Positions 20,578 through 30,389 are shown, counted from the stretch's first letter. The stretch is DNA of 42,712 bases from Sulfurimonas sp. (GCA_030654155.1 JAURYA010000061.1:1-42712), one strand, 5' to 3'. Notes: generated by a model from the sequence alone, not told the origin. Made by a program: numbers and translations.

Positions 20578-20591
20578 TTGACTTAAGTCAT
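20578..20591. promoter_or_regulatory. candidate Crp/Fnr-family operator TTGACTTAAGTCAT upstream of napA
   Basis: Perfect 12-bp palindrome TGACTTAAGTCA, Crp/Fnr geometry (TTGAC-N4-GTCAT), about 120 bp upstream of the napA start. Confidence 0.55.
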
Positions 20592-20677
20592 AAAAGTAGT
20601 TTTTATTATTAAGATGATTTTAATATCTTGAAAATGTATATATAAGTAGCACTTAAGATAAGAATAAGCTTTTAAAA

Positions 20678-21697
20678 TTATGATTCTTTATTCTTAAGCT
20701 CTTGGCAACTTTTAATAAGCTTATCCAGCTCTTTTTTTAAATTTGTTAATTTTTTTGTAGAGTTTATAAGCTCTTCGGTTGATTCTATAACTATGTCTTC
20801 GCTGTTGTTTAGGTGTTTTGATGCCAATGATTTATCTTTTAATTCTATTAAAATGGTATCAAACTCATCGGTTAGCTCTTCTAATTTTGATGAGGCTTTT
20901 TGAGATTGAAGCAATGCCTCATTTGAGTGTTCAACAGCAGAGTTTATCTTGTTTATAAAACAGTTTATAGTATCACTCACTTCAACAATCTCGATTTCAC
21001 TCTCTGCCTCAAGTTTGATAGGGGTAAGGTTTGATATATCCTCATTATCCACAAGCATTTTGGAGTACTGCATAAAAGAGTCAACGTGTGATTCAATCGA
21101 TTTTAATTGCATAAGAGAGTATAAAAACAGAAGGAAGAGTATTGCTCCGGAAGAGTATTGAAAACTTTTAATAAAGTTTGTTTTATCTTCACTGTGATTT
21201 GTGTACATTGTTACCAGCTTATCAACGTTGTTAAGCAGTATGGTGTTGTGTTTGTATATGGAAGCGACAATAAGTTCCAGCTCCTGGGTTTTTTTAACTT
21301 CTGAGCTTGAAAGCAGTTTAAAATTTTGAACATCTTCATAAAACTTTTCCCACAGTTTGCTCACTTCAACAAGCTGATTTGATATCTCATGTGTAGGTGC
21401 TACCAATATTCCTTTGTCATGGTTTCCATGTTTTAGAGTATTTAAGCCGTCAATAAATTCATCACATGCAGAATTTAATTCATAAAAATCTTGGGTGGAG
21501 TTATAGTATACATAAAAGATGTTTTTTGCTATTTTCTGAGTCAGCATTCTCTGTTTGCCTGCAATATTTATAACAAGAGCATCTTTAATATTTTGTTGAT
21601 TTAAATATATTGTCGTTCCTATTACACTGGCCATCAGAAATATTAACAGGGCACCGATAAGCTTTATTTTTGTGCTGATTTTATTTGGTTTTATCAT
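20678..21697 (-). CDS. membrane sensor with PilJ/NIT-type (type IV pili MCP N-terminal) domain, no output domain
   Basis: Two TM segments, NIAGKQRMLTQKIAKN signature similar to the nitrate-binding P-box/PilJ domain, coiled-coil C-terminus. Confidence 0.8.
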   Translation of the reverse strand: MIKPNKISTKIKLIGALLIFLMASVIGTTIYLNQQNIKDALVINIAGKQRMLTQKIAKNIFYVYYNSTQDFYELNSACDEFIDGLNTLKHGNHDKGILVAPTHEISNQLVEVSKLWEKFYEDVQNFKLLSSSEVKKTQELELIVASIYKHNTILLNNVDKLVTMYTNHSEDKTNFIKSFQYSSGAILFLLFLYSLMQLKSIESHVDSFMQYSKMLVDNEDISNLTPIKLEAESEIEIVEVSDTINCFINKINSAVEHSNEALLQSQKASSKLEELTDEFDTILIELKDKSLASKHLNNSEDIVIESTEELINSTKKLTNLKKELDKLIKSCQELKNKES

Positions 21698-22362
21698 GTC
21701 AGTTCACCCCTGTATGTATTTTTTAGCATCTCTTTGTCTAAGATAATGACATCTGTATTTTCTATATCTATAATGGAACTTCTTTTTAATTTTTTTAGAA
21801 CTCTAGAGAGAGTTTCAGGTTGAATGTGCAACATAAAAGAGATCTCATGTCTTTTAAGCGAGTTGAACATCTCTAAATCATTGTAAAGAGTAAAAGCAAC
21901 TTTCGCCGTCGCATCAAAAACAAGTTCTCTGTTTACAACGCAGTGAAGCTGCTGTGTTTTTAGCAGTATCTCATTTATAAACTCATTGTTTAGGATGTTT
22001 TTCGATAAAAATTCCGTTTTTAGTTCCTGAAAATTAACTTCCAGCACAATGCTCTCTTCCATAAATTCGGCATTTGAAAAACAGTGTATTGCGTTATCAT
22101 CTAGCGTTGTAAGTTCAGATATAAGAGAATTTTTATGTATGTGGTAGAGAAATATCTCGTTTTCAAATTTATCTATTTTGTAAACTTTTAAAAGCCCTGA
22201 AACTAAAAAAAAGAGTTTGTTGCTGGAGTCGTTTTCATAATAGAGTATTGAATTTTTTGGGTAGGTGGTTATTTTTGAGATGCTGTCGATAATATCCAAT
22301 TTTTCACTATCAAGAGAGTTGAAAAAAGATAGCTGTTTTATAAAATTTAATTTTTCATTCAT
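21694..22362 (-). CDS. Crp/Fnr-family transcriptional regulator
   Basis: cNMP-binding-like N-terminus and HTH (FMLHIQPETLSRVLKKLKRSSII); no N-terminal Cys cluster. Confidence 0.9.
   Translation of the reverse strand: MNEKLNFIKQLSFFNSLDSEKLDIIDSISKITTYPKNSILYYENDSSNKLFFLVSGLLKVYKIDKFENEIFLYHIHKNSLISELTTLDDNAIHCFSNAEFMEESIVLEVNFQELKTEFLSKNILNNEFINEILLKTQQLHCVVNRELVFDATAKVAFTLYNDLEMFNSLKRHEISFMLHIQPETLSRVLKKLKRSSIIDIENTDVIILDKEMLKNTYRGELT
22324..22347. repeat. copy 1 of a 24-bp direct repeat (AAAAGATAGCTGTTTTATAAAATT)
   Basis: 23/24 identity with 22437-22460. Confidence 0.8.
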
Positions 22363-22436
22363 ACCTGTTATCTTGCTTCTTTATAATATTTTATAGTACT
22401 GCTTTGTTAAAATTCCTACATTTTGTATTTTATCAT

Positions 22437-22460
22437 AAAAGATAGCTATTTTATAAAATT
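22437..22460. repeat. copy 2 of a 24-bp direct repeat (AAAAGATAGCTATTTTATAAAATT)
   Basis: 23/24 identity with 22324-22347. Confidence 0.8.
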
Positions 22461-22518
22461 AGTTTACACATTTGGTATGGTGTTTGCTCTAGTTAAATGA
22501 TGTTTTGTAGGGAGTTTA

Positions 22519-23775
22519 ATGAATTTTATAGAGGCTTTGAAATTAAAAAGTAAACTTTTTTTTATTTTCATTATTATTACCGTAGGTCTTCTATTTATTG
22601 GGATTATGGGCGCAATAAACTTAAACTCAATGAAAAAAAATCTAGATTCGCTATATTTTGGCTCATTTGTTCCTGTAATTGAACTAAATACTATTCTTCA
22701 AACATATCATGGAAATTTAGCAAGTAGCATATATAAAGCAAAAAATATGCAAATTACTCCATATGGGGTAAAGTTACAAATCAAACTTTCAATAAATACA
22801 ATCGAGAGAGAGTGGAAAAACTACGAGGCTCATTTTAAAAGAAATGGAGAGGCAGAATATGTTGAGTATGTTGCAGCAGAAATAAAAGATACAAACAGAT
22901 ATTTTTATACTATTTTAGAAGCCATTGAAAATGGTCATGACGCAAAAGATTTAGTAATGAGTAATGTTGAGAAAAAAATTACCCATATCCACGAAGTAGT
23001 AAATAAGTTGATTGATTACGAAGTAGAAGTCGCCAAGTATGAGCGAAAAGCTTTTTTAAACGTATATGGCTCTATTTTACTAAAAGTTGGTTCGATATTG
23101 GGCATCGTAATTTTCAGTGTTATGATAATCTCATTTTATGTGTTTAAAAGTATCCAGAGTAATCAAACAGCTCTTGAAATAGCTACAAAAAAACTAAAAA
23201 TAGCAAATAAAAAGCTAGAAAATGCTTCATACACTGACACTTTAACTGGACTTCACAATAGAAGATATTTCAATCTAATTTATGATAGAGAGATAAAAAG
23301 GGCTAAAAGAAATCACAGTTATATAACTTTTATGATGCTTGACATAGACTATTTTAAGCAGTATAACGACACATATGGACATATAGAGGGAGATGCGGCT
23401 CTTAAGAGTGTTGCAAAAGTTTTTAAAGATATTTTAAAACGTCCGAGTGACTTTGTTTTTAGACTTGGAGGTGAAGAGTTTGGAATTCTTCTCACAGAGA
23501 CGCCTGAATCGAACAGTACGGTAGTTGCTAGTAATATTTGTGATGCTATAAAGGCGCGGGAGATTAAGCATGCGGGCTCAAAAGTAAATAATTTTTTGAC
23601 TGTTTCTATTGGTGTGGCTTGTTGTATAGCCGATGAAGCGCTTAATGAAGAGGTTTTGATAAGTCGTGCTGATGAGATGCTCTACAGTGCAAAAGAGAGA
23701 GGAAGAGATAGATATAGCATAACTACAAACATAAGCGTGGCAACTCCGCATGTGGCGGAGGAGACAAGCGCTTAA
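22519..23775 (+). CDS. diguanylate cyclase (4HB-type MCP sensor + GGDEF)
   Basis: RLGGEEFGILL active site with RPSD I-site 5 residues upstream; two TMs flanking helical sensor. Confidence 0.92.
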   Translation: MNFIEALKLKSKLFFIFIIITVGLLFIGIMGAINLNSMKKNLDSLYFGSFVPVIELNTILQTYHGNLASSIYKAKNMQITPYGVKLQIKLSINTIEREWKNYEAHFKRNGEAEYVEYVAAEIKDTNRYFYTILEAIENGHDAKDLVMSNVEKKITHIHEVVNKLIDYEVEVAKYERKAFLNVYGSILLKVGSILGIVIFSVMIISFYVFKSIQSNQTALEIATKKLKIANKKLENASYTDTLTGLHNRRYFNLIYDREIKRAKRNHSYITFMMLDIDYFKQYNDTYGHIEGDAALKSVAKVFKDILKRPSDFVFRLGGEEFGILLTETPESNSTVVASNICDAIKAREIKHAGSKVNNFLTVSIGVACCIADEALNEEVLISRADEMLYSAKERGRDRYSITTNISVATPHVAEETSA

Positions 23776-25124
23776 ACTAGTCCTTGCTCAATCATAGCGT
23801 CTGCTACTTTTCTAAATCCTGCAATATTTGCACCTAAAACCAAGTTTGTAGGTTCTCCGAATTCTGCCGCGGTGGTACTTGCACTCACATAGATATTTTT
23901 CATAATTTTAGCCAATTTTGCGTCAACCTCTTCAAAACTCCAGCTAGTCATAGAAGCATTTTGTGCCATTTCAAGCTGGCTTGTTGCAACTCCGCCTGCA
24001 TTTGCAGCTTTCCCTGGACCATAGCATATTTTTGCATCGATAAATGCGTGAACAGCCTTAAGAGTTGATGGCATATTTGCACCCTCGCTTACGCATATAC
24101 AACCGTTTTTAAGAAGGTTTTTGGCATCGTTTAAATTTAGTTCATTTTGTGTCGCGCACGGAAAAGCTGCAAAACATGGAGTATTATAAACCGCATTTGT
24201 TCCAGCAGGGTACTCTTCAATAGGCGTATATTTTGCAGTCGGTCTATATTTTACATATTCGCTCAATCTTAATCTTTTAACCTCTTTTAACTCTTTTAAA
24301 AGTTCTAAATTGATACCGCTTTCATCATAAATCATACCGTTTGAGTCGCTGCATGTTACCGGAAGTGCGCCGAGATGATAAAGTTTTTCGATAGTGTAGA
24401 TAGATACATTTCCAGAACCTGAGACTACACATCTTTTCCCTTCGAGTGTTTCGTCTCTATCTTCTAACATGTATTTTGCAAAGTAAACTGCACCGTAGCC
24501 CGTAGCCTCGGTACGCGCCAGTGAACCACCCCATTTTAGAGACTTGCCGGTAAAGACGCCCTCATATTTGTTTGAGAGTTTTTTATACATACCGAACATA
24601 TAACCGATTTCTCTGCCTCCAACTCCGATGTCTCCTGCCGGAACGTCAGTATTTGCTCCGATATGTCTGAAAAGTTCACTCATGAAAGCTTGGCAAAATT
24701 TCATTATTTCGTTGTCGGATTTGCCTTTTGGATTAAAGTCGCTTCCGCCTTTTCCGCCACCGATTTGAAGACCTGTAAGTGAGTTTTTAAAAATCTGCTC
24801 AAACCCTAAAAACTTGATAACTCCGGCATTTACGCTTGGGTGAAATCTTAAACCGCCTTTGTATGGTCCTAAAGCCGAGTTAAACTCGATTCTATACCCT
24901 TTGTTTACTTGAATTTCGCCTTTGTCATCAAGCCAGTTTACTCTAAAAAGTATTTGACGCTCAGGTTCTACGATTCTCTCTATTATCTTGTATTTTGCAT
25001 ATTTTGGATACTGCAATATTAAAGGTCTTAGTGACTCCAATACCTCTTCTGCAGCTTGATAAAACTCGTTTTGAGCAGGGCTTGTTCTTTTTAAGTAATC
25101 TAAAACTTCTTTAACATACGGCAT
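23772..25124 (-). CDS. gdhA: NADP-specific glutamate dehydrogenase
   Basis: PYKGGLRFHPSVNAGVIKFLGFEQIFKNSLTGLQIGGGKGGSDF. Confidence 0.97.
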   Translation of the reverse strand: MPYVKEVLDYLKRTSPAQNEFYQAAEEVLESLRPLILQYPKYAKYKIIERIVEPERQILFRVNWLDDKGEIQVNKGYRIEFNSALGPYKGGLRFHPSVNAGVIKFLGFEQIFKNSLTGLQIGGGKGGSDFNPKGKSDNEIMKFCQAFMSELFRHIGANTDVPAGDIGVGGREIGYMFGMYKKLSNKYEGVFTGKSLKWGGSLARTEATGYGAVYFAKYMLEDRDETLEGKRCVVSGSGNVSIYTIEKLYHLGALPVTCSDSNGMIYDESGINLELLKELKEVKRLRLSEYVKYRPTAKYTPIEEYPAGTNAVYNTPCFAAFPCATQNELNLNDAKNLLKNGCICVSEGANMPSTLKAVHAFIDAKICYGPGKAANAGGVATSQLEMAQNASMTSWSFEEVDAKLAKIMKNIYVSASTTAAEFGEPTNLVLGANIAGFRKVADAMIEQGLV

Positions 25125-25184
25125 TTTTTTCCTTTGATTTAACTAGGCTTTTAGTAGTATTATATACTAAAATTAAAATTAAAA

Positions 25185-25529
25185 TCAATGTCCGTGTTTA
25201 AATCTAAAACCATTTTCTACAAGCAAAATTCTAAGTTTATCTTTGAGTTCACCCTGAAACTCCATCCAGCCGTCTTTAAGAGTACCGCCGCAGCCAAGCT
25301 TTTTTTTCAGACTTTTTAGTATCTCTTGGGAAATGTCTTCCTTTAGGCAAAATTCGCCGACAAGAGTTACTGTTTTCCCTCGTCTCTTCTCTTTTTTAAA
25401 AACTAAAAAGTGCTTGTTTGGCTCTAAAATCTCACCTGCAACAGCTGTCTTTCTAGGTGATTGAACTTCCGCCCATCCATCTTTTATTTCGGTACCGATA
25501 AAGAGATCCAGTTTTTTGCCTCTGCTCAA
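25185..25529 (-). CDS. SUI1/eIF1-like (YciH-type) translation initiation factor family protein
   Basis: C-terminal LKKKLGCGGTLKDGWMEFQGELKDKLRILLVENGF. Confidence 0.85.
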   Translation of the reverse strand: MSRGKKLDLFIGTEIKDGWAEVQSPRKTAVAGEILEPNKHFLVFKKEKRRGKTVTLVGEFCLKEDISQEILKSLKKKLGCGGTLKDGWMEFQGELKDKLRILLVENGFRFKHGH

Positions 25530-25738
25530 CTTTTTGCACCTATAAATTTAAAACGAGGTACGCTTTTGCCGCCGACTTCTACCTCTTCAAAAAACATTAT
25601 ATATGCCCTTACCCATAGATTTTCATCTCCGTAAAGTGCGCGATAAAGCACCATCAGCTCTTCGCTTTCGCTATCTCTTACGGTATCTATAACTTCATAT
25701 AGATTGCCTTTGTAGTGCTCATAAATTCCTGTTTTCAT
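25526..25738 (-). CDS. DUF1653 family protein
   Basis: GIYEHYKGNLYEVIDTVRDSESEELMVLYRALYGDENLWVR. Confidence 0.85.
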   Translation of the reverse strand: MKTGIYEHYKGNLYEVIDTVRDSESEELMVLYRALYGDENLWVRAYIMFFEEVEVGGKSVPRFKFIGAKS

Positions 25739-25740
25739 AG

Positions 25741-26577
25741 TTAAATGACTTTCTGTGCTAAAACGCTCATATTTTGGCTATTGTAGGAGTTTTTATCTAC
25801 ACTCTTAAGCAGATCGCTTGGCGAAAAACTGTTTCTATCGTAAACCGCTATTACAACTTCATCGCCGCTTTTTAAAAATGTACTTTCGCCGTATGGGGTA
25901 TATCTTGTTGCGCCTATGCTGATAATTGCATCGGCAGGATTTTTACATGTAGAAATATATTGGCTCAAAGGTTCAAGCGGTCCAAAATCTTTTTGGGTGT
26001 TTATCTGCTCAATCATCCAATCAAGGAGTTTCTCGTAAAAGTAGCTGTAACCATTTAGCTCCACATCTTCGCCGTAGGCATGAACTTCGCCGTCTCTTTT
26101 TAAAAAAGAGCATATAGAGTAGCTATCCATAACCCCGCCCTCACTGAACTTGTCTATCTTGATTAGGTTATCGCTTAGCCCCTTAGACGAAGCACCCCAG
26201 TTTTTTTTATCGCTTATTTTGCTAGCCCCCGCAACTCTAATTGAGCAGTCGTTATAGGCGCCAAAATGGGTAGGAGTTATTTTTGTAAGTTTGTTGTTTT
26301 CATACTCAAGTTTACAGACAAGTCCGACTTCGGGTTCTGCTTGAACATTTACATCTCTATTTGGGAGTCTGATAGCAGAGTGTGAGAGCGGGTAGGTGTT
26401 TAAAATCTCTTTAGCGCTCTCAACACGCTTTGGAAGATAAAAAGGAAACATCCCTTTTGGAGCCGCTTCATCGGCAGTGATTATCTCTTTAAAATCTTCA
26501 AGTTCGCCGGCTTGGGCAAGGTGCAGTGCAAAGTTGCCTGCAATTCCAAGTCCTAGAAAATCTCTATATTTATCCAT
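25741..26577 (-). CDS. DUF5718 family protein
   Basis: FLGLGIAGNFALHLAQAGE...PKGMFPFYLP. Confidence 0.75.
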   Translation of the reverse strand: MDKYRDFLGLGIAGNFALHLAQAGELEDFKEIITADEAAPKGMFPFYLPKRVESAKEILNTYPLSHSAIRLPNRDVNVQAEPEVGLVCKLEYENNKLTKITPTHFGAYNDCSIRVAGASKISDKKNWGASSKGLSDNLIKIDKFSEGGVMDSYSICSFLKRDGEVHAYGEDVELNGYSYFYEKLLDWMIEQINTQKDFGPLEPLSQYISTCKNPADAIISIGATRYTPYGESTFLKSGDEVVIAVYDRNSFSPSDLLKSVDKNSYNSQNMSVLAQKVI

Positions 26578-26623
26578 GTTGCTTCCTTTAAACTAATTCA
26601 CTAAAAGCTTTGGAGGCAAATGA

Positions 26624-28228
26624 CTATATAAGCCCTTTTTCTTTAGCCTCTGCAAACTCTTCGTAAGAGCCTTTAAAGTCTACATAAGTGCCGTCTGCTC
26701 TAATCTCTATAACGCGACTCGCAAATGCATCTAAGAGTTCACGGTCATGTGATACACAGATTACGTTGCCTTTGAAGTTGTAAAGAGCTTCACCGAGGGC
26801 TACGATTGCTTCAAGGTCAAGGTGATTTGAAGGTTCATCTAAAACTAAAAAGTTTCCGCCCTCAAGCATCATTTTGCTTAACATCATTCTATGTTTTTCA
26901 CCACCGGAGATGCTTACAACTGATTTTTCTTGCTGTTCACCGCTAAATAACATTCGTCCTAAACAGTTTCTAATCTCTGCAATATCGCGTTTTGGGTCAA
27001 ACCCTCTTAGCCAGTCATATAGAGTTCCATCACCGCTGATAATATCGGCTGTATCTTGAGGAAAGTAGCTGCTCTCGATAGTAGCTCCCCAGTGAATCTC
27101 TCCGCTGGTCGGCTTTAGTTCTTCCATGATTATTTTTAAAAGCGTTGTTTTACCGGCACCGTTTGGACCTATAAGAGCCACTTTTTCATCCGGTTCAAAT
27201 TTTAAAGTTATATTTTTTAAGACTTCGTTATCGCCGTAAGAGTGGTTTATGTTAGTAATATTTAAAGCTTCATCGCCCATAACTCTTTTTGCTTTAAAAA
27301 CAATGCTAGGGTCTCTTCTTGAAGATGGTTTTATGTCATCAATAACAAGTTTATCAAGTTTTTTCTGTCTTGATGTTGCTTGTTTTGCTTTTGAAGCATT
27401 TGCGCTAAATCGGCGAACAAAAGCCTCAAGTTCATCCTTTTCTTTCTCTTTTTTTGCATTGCTAAGCTCATTTTGTTTTGCGATAACATTTGCAGCAATA
27501 TACCAATCGTCATAGGTTCCTGTAAACTCGCGGATTTTTTGATAATCAACATCAAGAATATTTGTAACTACCGAGTTTAGGAAGTGTCTATCGTGAGATA
27601 TTACAACCATAGTGCCCTCGTGGCGTTGAAGTTCATCTTCCAACCAGCTAATAGTTTGAATATCAAGGTTGTTTGTAGGCTCATCAAGAAACAGTACGTC
27701 AGGTTTTGGATATAAAACTTGCGCTAGCAGAACTTTAAATTTATCAGCGCTGTCAAGTGTGCTCATAAGCTCTCCATGTAGACTTGCAGGAATACCGACG
27801 TTCTCTAGGATTTTTGCAATATTTACATCATACTCATAGGTCGGGTCCTCTTCAACACAGATAGTCTCAAGCTCGGCAAGGCGGTTATTTACAGCTTCAT
27901 CTTCGAAGTCGCCCGTTGCGTAGATTACCTCTTTTTCTTTGATTGCGTCATAGAGTCTTTTGTTTCCGTATAGTACGGCATCGGCAATCGTAAAATCTTC
28001 ATAAGCATATTGATTTTGTCCTAAAACTCCGACTTTGTTGGCTTTTGGGATAATGATTTCACCATCATACTCTTTAATCTGACCGCAGAGTATTTTTAAA
28101 AACGTAGTCTTTCCGGCACCGTTTGCACCGATAAGCCCATATCTTTTATGACGGTCAAGTTTAAGATTTATATCTTGAAATAGAACCCTGTTTCCATAAC
28201 GCATAACTAATTTTTGTACTGTTACCAT
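26624..28228 (-). CDS. ABC-F family ATPase (YbiT/Ettα-like)
   Basis: Two ABC cassettes with Walker A, LDEPTNNLD/LDEPSNHLD, no TMs. Confidence 0.93.
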   Translation of the reverse strand: MVTVQKLVMRYGNRVLFQDINLKLDRHKRYGLIGANGAGKTTFLKILCGQIKEYDGEIIIPKANKVGVLGQNQYAYEDFTIADAVLYGNKRLYDAIKEKEVIYATGDFEDEAVNNRLAELETICVEEDPTYEYDVNIAKILENVGIPASLHGELMSTLDSADKFKVLLAQVLYPKPDVLFLDEPTNNLDIQTISWLEDELQRHEGTMVVISHDRHFLNSVVTNILDVDYQKIREFTGTYDDWYIAANVIAKQNELSNAKKEKEKDELEAFVRRFSANASKAKQATSRQKKLDKLVIDDIKPSSRRDPSIVFKAKRVMGDEALNITNINHSYGDNEVLKNITLKFEPDEKVALIGPNGAGKTTLLKIIMEELKPTSGEIHWGATIESSYFPQDTADIISGDGTLYDWLRGFDPKRDIAEIRNCLGRMLFSGEQQEKSVVSISGGEKHRMMLSKMMLEGGNFLVLDEPSNHLDLEAIVALGEALYNFKGNVICVSHDRELLDAFASRVIEIRADGTYVDFKGSYEEFAEAKEKGLI

Positions 28229-28314
28229 GTTTTTTACTCTCGTTTAGGTAGAACTAAATCTGCCTATTATTTTTCGCGATTGTAGCTAATTATTGTTTAA
28301 AGCTTGATTTAAAC

Positions 28315-29811
28315 CTATATTTTACTATGCGGTTTGTCCCAAAAATCAGCGTCCGGTTTTCCTACATGTAACTCTTGAAGATACTTCTCCTCAGTTCTTT
28401 GTATCTCTGCTCTGATGAGGTTCACAACAGCTTTTTGCGATGCAATCGGCTCAGGAAGAGCGCAATATTCGCCATCAGTCAACTCATCTTTAAATTTCTC
28501 TTCATTGAAATTTTTTCCAAGATATTTGACTATATATCTTAAATCTCTCTCTGCATTTCCTAAGCATGATGTAGCTCCGGGAGAGGGCGTCATATTGAAA
28601 ATTACACCTTCACCTGTATATATGGAGGCTTCGCCTAAAAGTAATTTTTGCTCATCTTTATTTAATACCTGAGGACGGACACCGCCAAAACCTTTGGCAT
28701 ATTTAAATTCGCTAAGTTTTAGTGATGGAACTATTTTTCTGGCATCTTTTAAAAATAGGTATTTGTTTATAAAAGGAATCTCAAAAAGAAAGTTTCTAAA
28801 GATATAGTTGCGTATATCTCTCTCTTTTAAGAGTTTCCACAGCGCAGCGGCAATGTTTTTATCAAAGCGAAGAGTTTTCCAAAAATCCATATATGTCCCG
28901 CTTTTGTAACGCTCTAGTTTTGGCAGCATCAGTGCAGTCGGTCCATAGCGGGTATTGCCGTTTGCAAGAACGTCTGGATCCCCATGCAGAGCGGCAAATG
29001 GAAGTTTTGGATTTTGAATCATATAGACCTTGCCATTTAACATCTTTTCGTTTGTCATGTAAAAGCTTCCTGCAACAGGCAGACAGCCAAGGTTTAGACC
29101 AAAACCCATTTTATGTGCTAAAAAAAGTGAGTGTGCTCCGGCATCTACGACTACAAAGTCGGCATAAAATGTATTCTCTTTTGTTTTAACTACATATCCG
29201 CGTTTTTTGCTTTTTTTAATCTCTTCAACTTTGGTATTTAAAAAAAGTTCTAATTTTACATCTTGCTCTTTTTTTGCATTCTCCAAAAATGATTTTGACA
29301 ATTTTCCATAATCAACGGTAGTCCATTGACCGGTTGCGCCAATTCCGACGATATCTTCCTTTCGTTCATTCCCATTTTCATCAAACACAACGCGGGGCTC
29401 TAGCTCTTTTAATCTCTCTTTGTTCCACACTTCCAAATATGGAAACAGTTCCGAAAACTCTTCGTAGCGGTGAAGTAAAAATTCAACCTCTTTTTTACCG
29501 ACGCCTAAAGCCATTTTTTGGTGTGAAAATATTATTTCGTTTTGATAGTGATGATTCAAACAGTACTTCTCAACCATTTTTGCGGTGCGCTTTGTAACTG
29601 CAGCTTTTTGAAGTGTATAATTTGTTTCAATATCTCCTACATGTATTGTTTGAGAGTTGCTTGTCCCGCATGAATTTAGAGTAGCGATATCTTCATACTT
29701 TTCAATAATTCCGATAGATTTAATATCTGTATATCTTGCAAGCTCATACGCTAAAGCCGTACCTGAAACTCCGGCTCCGACGATTATAACTTCGAAATTT
29801 TTAGCAGCCAT
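28315..29811 (-). CDS. mqo: FAD-dependent oxidoreductase, malate:quinone oxidoreductase-like
   Basis: VIIVGAGVSGTALAYELAR, SCGTSNSQTIHVGDIETNYT, NMTPSPGATSCLGNAERD. Confidence 0.75.
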   Translation of the reverse strand: MAAKNFEVIIVGAGVSGTALAYELARYTDIKSIGIIEKYEDIATLNSCGTSNSQTIHVGDIETNYTLQKAAVTKRTAKMVEKYCLNHHYQNEIIFSHQKMALGVGKKEVEFLLHRYEEFSELFPYLEVWNKERLKELEPRVVFDENGNERKEDIVGIGATGQWTTVDYGKLSKSFLENAKKEQDVKLELFLNTKVEEIKKSKKRGYVVKTKENTFYADFVVVDAGAHSLFLAHKMGFGLNLGCLPVAGSFYMTNEKMLNGKVYMIQNPKLPFAALHGDPDVLANGNTRYGPTALMLPKLERYKSGTYMDFWKTLRFDKNIAAALWKLLKERDIRNYIFRNFLFEIPFINKYLFLKDARKIVPSLKLSEFKYAKGFGGVRPQVLNKDEQKLLLGEASIYTGEGVIFNMTPSPGATSCLGNAERDLRYIVKYLGKNFNEEKFKDELTDGEYCALPEPIASQKAVVNLIRAEIQRTEEKYLQELHVGKPDADFWDKPHSKI

Positions 29812-29896
29812 TATGAATTCCCATATTTAGACTCTTTTTTAGTTGTATTGTAGCAAATTTATTATAATATTTTATAATTTTTTTAGGCGGGTGTAT

Positions 29897-30319
29897 ATGC
29901 AGATTAGAGAGTTGGATTTAAGGGAACTTTTGATGGCTTATGAGGTGGTTTCTCAGCTTCGTACAACATTGACATATAATGAATTTGAAGATTTGATATA
30001 TGAGATGAGAAAAAGTGAATACAAAATGATTGGCATAATAGATAAAGAGATGCTAATAACTTACGCCGGCGTTGCGATACAAACAAATCTTTATCATAAA
30101 AGACATCTATATATTTTTGATTTGGTAACAGACGAGAAGCATAGAGGTGAAAAATATGGGGCGATGATGCTTGAGTATTTAAATGATTATGCAAAAATGG
30201 GTATGTGTGAAAATATAGTTCTATCTTCAGGATTTCAAAGAGAAGATGCCCATAGATTTTATGAGAAAAACGGTTTTTCTAAAAAGAGTTTTGTTTTTTT
30301 AAAAGAGTGTTTGAGTTAA
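29897..30319 (+). CDS. GNAT family N-acetyltransferase
   Basis: DLVTDEKHRGEKYGAMMLEYL...FYEKNGF; start trimmed to MQIRELD with RBS aggcggg. Confidence 0.88.
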   Translation: MQIRELDLRELLMAYEVVSQLRTTLTYNEFEDLIYEMRKSEYKMIGIIDKEMLITYAGVAIQTNLYHKRHLYIFDLVTDEKHRGEKYGAMMLEYLNDYAKMGMCENIVLSSGFQREDAHRFYEKNGFSKKSFVFLKECLS

Positions 30320-30359
30320 GTTGATTTGGAAGATTTAGAAAGAGTGAAGTAACAAAAGC

Positions 30360-30380
30360 TTGCAGGCACAAAGCCTGCAA
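30360..30380 (-). terminator. Rho-independent terminator of the cold-shock gene
   Basis: Perfect 8-bp stem TTGCAGGC/GCCTGCAA, 5-nt loop, followed on the minus strand by a CTTTTGTT tract. Confidence 0.75.
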
Positions 30381-30389
30381 AGTAAAACC

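Noticed and set aside
20660-20695. AAGAATAA/TTATTCTT inverted repeat at the sensor gene 3' end
   Set aside because: Weak AT-only stem with a long loop; insufficient for a terminator call.
25149-25172. Inverted repeat TTTTAGTA/TACTAAAA between the SUI1-like gene and gdhA
   Set aside because: Short, purely AT-rich stem; could be chance in this composition, so not called as terminator.
25185-25529. SUI1-like translation factor as a horizontal acquisition from archaea/eukaryotes
   Set aside because: YciH/SUI1-like proteins are widespread in bacteria; nothing in the sequence indicates recent transfer.
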